This document shows, piece by piece, positions 62,501 to 64,000 of a stretch of 64,000 nt of DNA. The notes under the pieces were generated by a model. It searched no databases. It was not told where the DNA came from and saw only the letters and a list, made by a program, of their open reading frames with translations. The translations under genes and the position numbers were made by a program. The stretch lies in assembly GCF_010093445.1 (NCBI RefSeq), contig NZ_PDWW01000015.1:1-64000 (forward strand), in the 5' to 3' direction. Position 1 is the stretch's first letter, and each line of letters starts with the position of its first letter. Origin of the DNA: Pseudoxanthomonas japonensis. Its GTDB lineage: Bacteria > Pseudomonadota > Gammaproteobacteria > Xanthomonadales > Xanthomonadaceae.

Positions 62501-63092
62501 CCGCGCCGCCTGCCGGCAGAACCGGATCTGGCAGCAGTCCGGCCTGCCGCCGATCCGCGTCTCCGTCAACATCGCCGCCGCGAACTTCGATACGGACGAC
62601 CTCGTCGACACCGTGGTGGAAGCGCTGCAGGACAGCGGGCTTCCGGCCGAATTCCTCGAGCTTGAGGTCACCGAGACCACGCTGATGCGCGACGTGCAGC
62701 GCACCGACCGCACACTGCGTGCGCTGAAGGCCCTGGGCGTGCGCATCGCCATCGACGATTTCGGCACCGGCTTTTCCAGCCTCAGCTACCTGGGCAACTA
62801 CGGCTTCAACGTGCTGAAGATCGACCAGTCGTTCGTCCGCGACGTGTCCGAACCCAACCAGGCCGCGATCACGCGCGCGATCATCAGTCTCGCCGCACAG
62901 CTGCAATGCCGCACGATCGCCGAAGGCGTGGAAACGCTGGAACAGGCGGCCTGGCTTGCGACCAACGGCTGCGACGAACTGCAGGGCAACTACTTCAGCA
63001 AACCCCTGCCGGCGACCGAATTCGCGAAACTCTATGCCCGCGGCACGACCTGGAACATCCCGCAGAACGTCACCGAGGACACGGCGCGGTAA
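59520..63092 (+). CDS. Multidomain c-di-GMP enzyme: CHASE-like, PAS, GGDEF, EAL
   Basis: An 1190-residue membrane protein. TM1 (about 52-70) and TM2 (about 350-372) bracket a periplasmic CHASE-like sensor (HAGVHGLGFARRVRLEERDAYV); PAS repeats follow at about 380-490, 500-620 and 620-745; then GGDEF (about 750-910, active motif RTGGDEF) and EAL (about 930-1175, EGLARW, ETTLMRD, IDDFGTGFS, KIDQSFVRD). The core residues for both cyclase and phosphodiesterase activity are present, so it may be bifunctional. A TTG start at 59520 has AGGA five bases upstream; a GTG at 59580 is an alternative. Confidence 0.85.
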   Translation: MQALPVRGVIAANQQAGIARVESGADRASELRAFSGLESTARLRQRNLNSLAWGVLVIASLLSLWAGATAWQQAREHARAQFDARADAVATAVATHMNAYEDTVRAAAAVLEGREDIGQDDFLAFVEKLKVPTRHAGVHGLGFARRVRLEERDAYVTAQRARYGDAFAIHPAGDRAEYVVIDLLYPAAPGMRPLLGKDVMAEAARRSAIESARDSGELASAPLVALGDATRGSTGLAGFLLYAPVYADPVGARDGVEARRRLLRGFATAGFGWQRVMEDAVGPGGGEFDLQLLAHDRGDAPIFETGTLKARHGGGWQPAFTAQRDLRLLGSEWRLVLRSPPLRDAMPGLTSIVLLTAGGIGLGVLLFLLLRNLARTERRSRALLDAVADHLPALIAYIDGNGRYGFANRACRAWSGSSEGWNDRHVDDVHADAPGFLASLKRAMHDCTPDHWIAWETDLGQPARAVHLYLVPDVASGRKIAGWYLMGNDVSEQVSARRELAMARDHLKRVTDRLPALIAQFDTRQRLVFHNRAFAEQVRWRTPPRPGVTMRELFGEEAHQRRTPHVEAALAGREGEFESSFSTADGMRRMHSFYTPDIDDTGNVSGFFVMSVDVTEKARLEHALHDANELAEVTLTSISEAVITVDVASRVTYMNPTAEALCGWSLEQALGEPLDQVAPLARIALPEGDDEDLHPTGLPGDLQLVRRDGSRMLVERSLSAIHDRDERMVGTVMVLRDITESRALSSRMTYLAHHDALTGLPNRLQLNERLGQAITHATNHGNGIAVLFLDLDLFKHVNDALGHHTGDELLQQVARRIQRNIGNLGSVYRTGGDEFVVLLPDILTRDGVLQIADRLLALGGTPYTVASHELHQAFSIGISLFPEDGYDAATLMMRADAAMYLAKRNGRNATRFYTRELASSVDARIELENSLRRSLRNGDLSLHYQPQVDRVSGRIVGVEGLARWQRGDRLMLPGEFLPIAEETNLIVDIDQWAIRAACRQNRIWQQSGLPPIRVSVNIAAANFDTDDLVDTVVEALQDSGLPAEFLELEVTETTLMRDVQRTDRTLRALKALGVRIAIDDFGTGFSSLSYLGNYGFNVLKIDQSFVRDVSEPNQAAITRAIISLAAQLQCRTIAEGVETLEQAAWLATNGCDELQGNYFSKPLPATEFAKLYARGTTWNIPQNVTEDTAR

Positions 63093-63110
63093 CCGCGCCG
63101 CGCCGACCGG

Positions 63111-64000
63111 TCAGCGCGCGGCGGGCGCGGCCAGCTGGTTCTGCTTGTGCACGATGCTCATCGCGATCTCCAGCGACTGCTCGTAGTTCAGCCGTGGATC
63201 GACGGTCGAGCGGTAGGCCCGCTCCAGATCCGCATCGGTCAACTCGCGCGCGCCACCGGTGCATTCGGTGACGTCCTCACCGGTCAGTTCCAGGTGCACG
63301 CCACCCAGGCGCGTTCCGGCGGCGGCATGCAGGTCGAACGACTGCTCGACCTCGCTGCGCACGTTGTCGAAGCGGCGCGTCTTGAACCCGTTGCTGGTGC
63401 TCTCGGTGTTGCCGTGCATCGGGTCGCAGACCCACAGCACGCGCCGGCCGTCGCGGCGCACCGCGTCGAGCAGCGGCGGCAGCTTGTCGGCGATCTGTGC
63501 CGCGCCCATGCGGTGGATGAAGGTCAGGCGCCCACCTTCGTCCTCCGGATTCAGCACGTCGATCAGGCGCAGCAGCTGGTCCGGCGTGACCGACGGACCG
63601 ACCTTGATCGCGATGGGATTGCGCACGCCGCGCAGGTACTCCACGTGCGCGCCGTCGACGGCGGCGGTGCGCATGCCGATCCACGGATAGTGCGTGCTGA
63701 GGTTGAACCAGCCCCACTGGCGCGGCACTTCGCGGGTCAGCGCCTCTTCGTATGGCAGCAGCAGCGCTTCATGCGAGGTGTAGAAGTCGATCCGGTTGAG
63801 GTTGTGCACTTCGGAGCCCGACAGGGTCTCCATGAACCTCACCGCATCGCCGATGGACGCGACCATCTGCTGGTACTCGTTCGCCAGCGGCGAATAGCCG
63901 ACCCAGTTGAGGTTCCAGTATTCGGGATGGTGCAGGTCGGCGAACCCGCCATCGATCAGCGCACGTACGAAGTTCATCGTCATGGCCGAGCGTGCATGCG
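63111..64000 (-). CDS. Class II 3-deoxy-7-phosphoheptulonate synthase (partial)
   Basis: The C-terminal 296 or more residues of a plant-type (class II) DAHP synthase, first enzyme of the shikimate pathway, condensing PEP and erythrose-4-phosphate. Visible are SAMTMNFVRALIDGG at the edge, HEALLLPYEEALTR, KVGPSVTPDQLL, FIHRMGA and DPMHGNT. The metal-binding and substrate segments RTAAVDGAH and CDPMHGN are present. The gene continues past the right edge; the normal protein is about 450 residues. Convergent with the GGDEF/EAL gene. Confidence 0.93.
   Translation of the reverse strand, partial: HARSAMTMNFVRALIDGGFADLHHPEYWNLNWVGYSPLANEYQQMVASIGDAVRFMETLSGSEVHNLNRIDFYTSHEALLLPYEEALTREVPRQWGWFNLSTHYPWIGMRTAAVDGAHVEYLRGVRNPIAIKVGPSVTPDQLLRLIDVLNPEDEGGRLTFIHRMGAAQIADKLPPLLDAVRRDGRRVLWVCDPMHGNTESTSNGFKTRRFDNVRSEVEQSFDLHAAAGTRLGGVHLELTGEDVTECTGGARELTDADLERAYRSTVDPRLNYEQSLEIAMSIVHKQNQLAAPAAR

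Noticed and set aside
59940-62906. A 988-codon open frame on the minus strand
   Set aside because: Antisense to the GGDEF/EAL gene; Gln/Arg/Val-rich shadow composition.

Overview
This 64 kb window looks like a chromosomal segment from a GC-rich gammaproteobacterium of the Xanthomonadaceae/Lysobacteraceae, with Pseudoxanthomonas or a close relative as best guess. The basis is the gene content and phylogeny-typical families: a folC-SPOR-cvpA-purF cluster, Zur next to gltX, an S46 dipeptidyl-peptidase, a TorF-type porin, an OmpA with calcium-binding linker, tdh/kbl, prpBC with a helix-turn-helix citrate-synthase regulator, and abundant short palindromic intergenic repeats. I recognised no rRNA, tRNA, CRISPR array, transposase or prophage. 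The genus assignment is inference.

Layout. 1-1.7 kb: MarR regulator and MFS exporter. 1.8-10.2 kb: zur-gltX (minus), lpxH (plus), then a ferritin-like DUF455 gene and the folC-SPOR-cvpA-purF cluster (minus); folC carries an in-frame copy of an intergenic palindromic repeat. 10.2-14 kb: TonB-C-domain protein, histidine phosphatase, S46 peptidase. 14-23 kb: tdh and kbl (threonine to glycine + acetyl-CoA), separated by a TorF porin and a sulfate uptake operon (OprP-like porin, sbp, cysT, cysW, cysA). 23-26 kb: an RluB/RsuA-type pseudouridine synthase flanked by two small exported proteins that share an uncharacterised C-terminal motif, then ompA. 26-30.4 kb: DODA-type dioxygenase, LysR regulator with divergent MFS exporter, zinc-type alcohol dehydrogenase.

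30.6-37.4 kb is the clear accessory locus: four translationally coupled genes, jetA-jetB-jetC-jetD, a Wadjet-type (SMC plus TOPRIM nuclease) anti-plasmid defence operon, probably of the type II subclass. It is followed by fadH, a structured leader plus cell-wall hydrolase, a GST, and a propionate catabolism locus (prpC, prpB, a divergent HTH-citrate-synthase fusion gene, and prpE after an M14 peptidase).

49-64 kb: polytopic membrane protein, an unclassified two-TM protein, mdh, a class I aminotransferase, a lipoprotein, a cyclophilin, typA/bipA, DUF2127, a lipoprotein amidase, a large CHASE-like/PAS/GGDEF/EAL protein and, running off the right edge, a class II DAHP synthase.

The most notable observations are the Wadjet operon, the repeat embedded in the folC reading frame, the enzyme-like putative regulator of the methylcitrate genes, the hairpin-rich leader at 39.7-39.95 kb, and the shared motif in the two small exported proteins.
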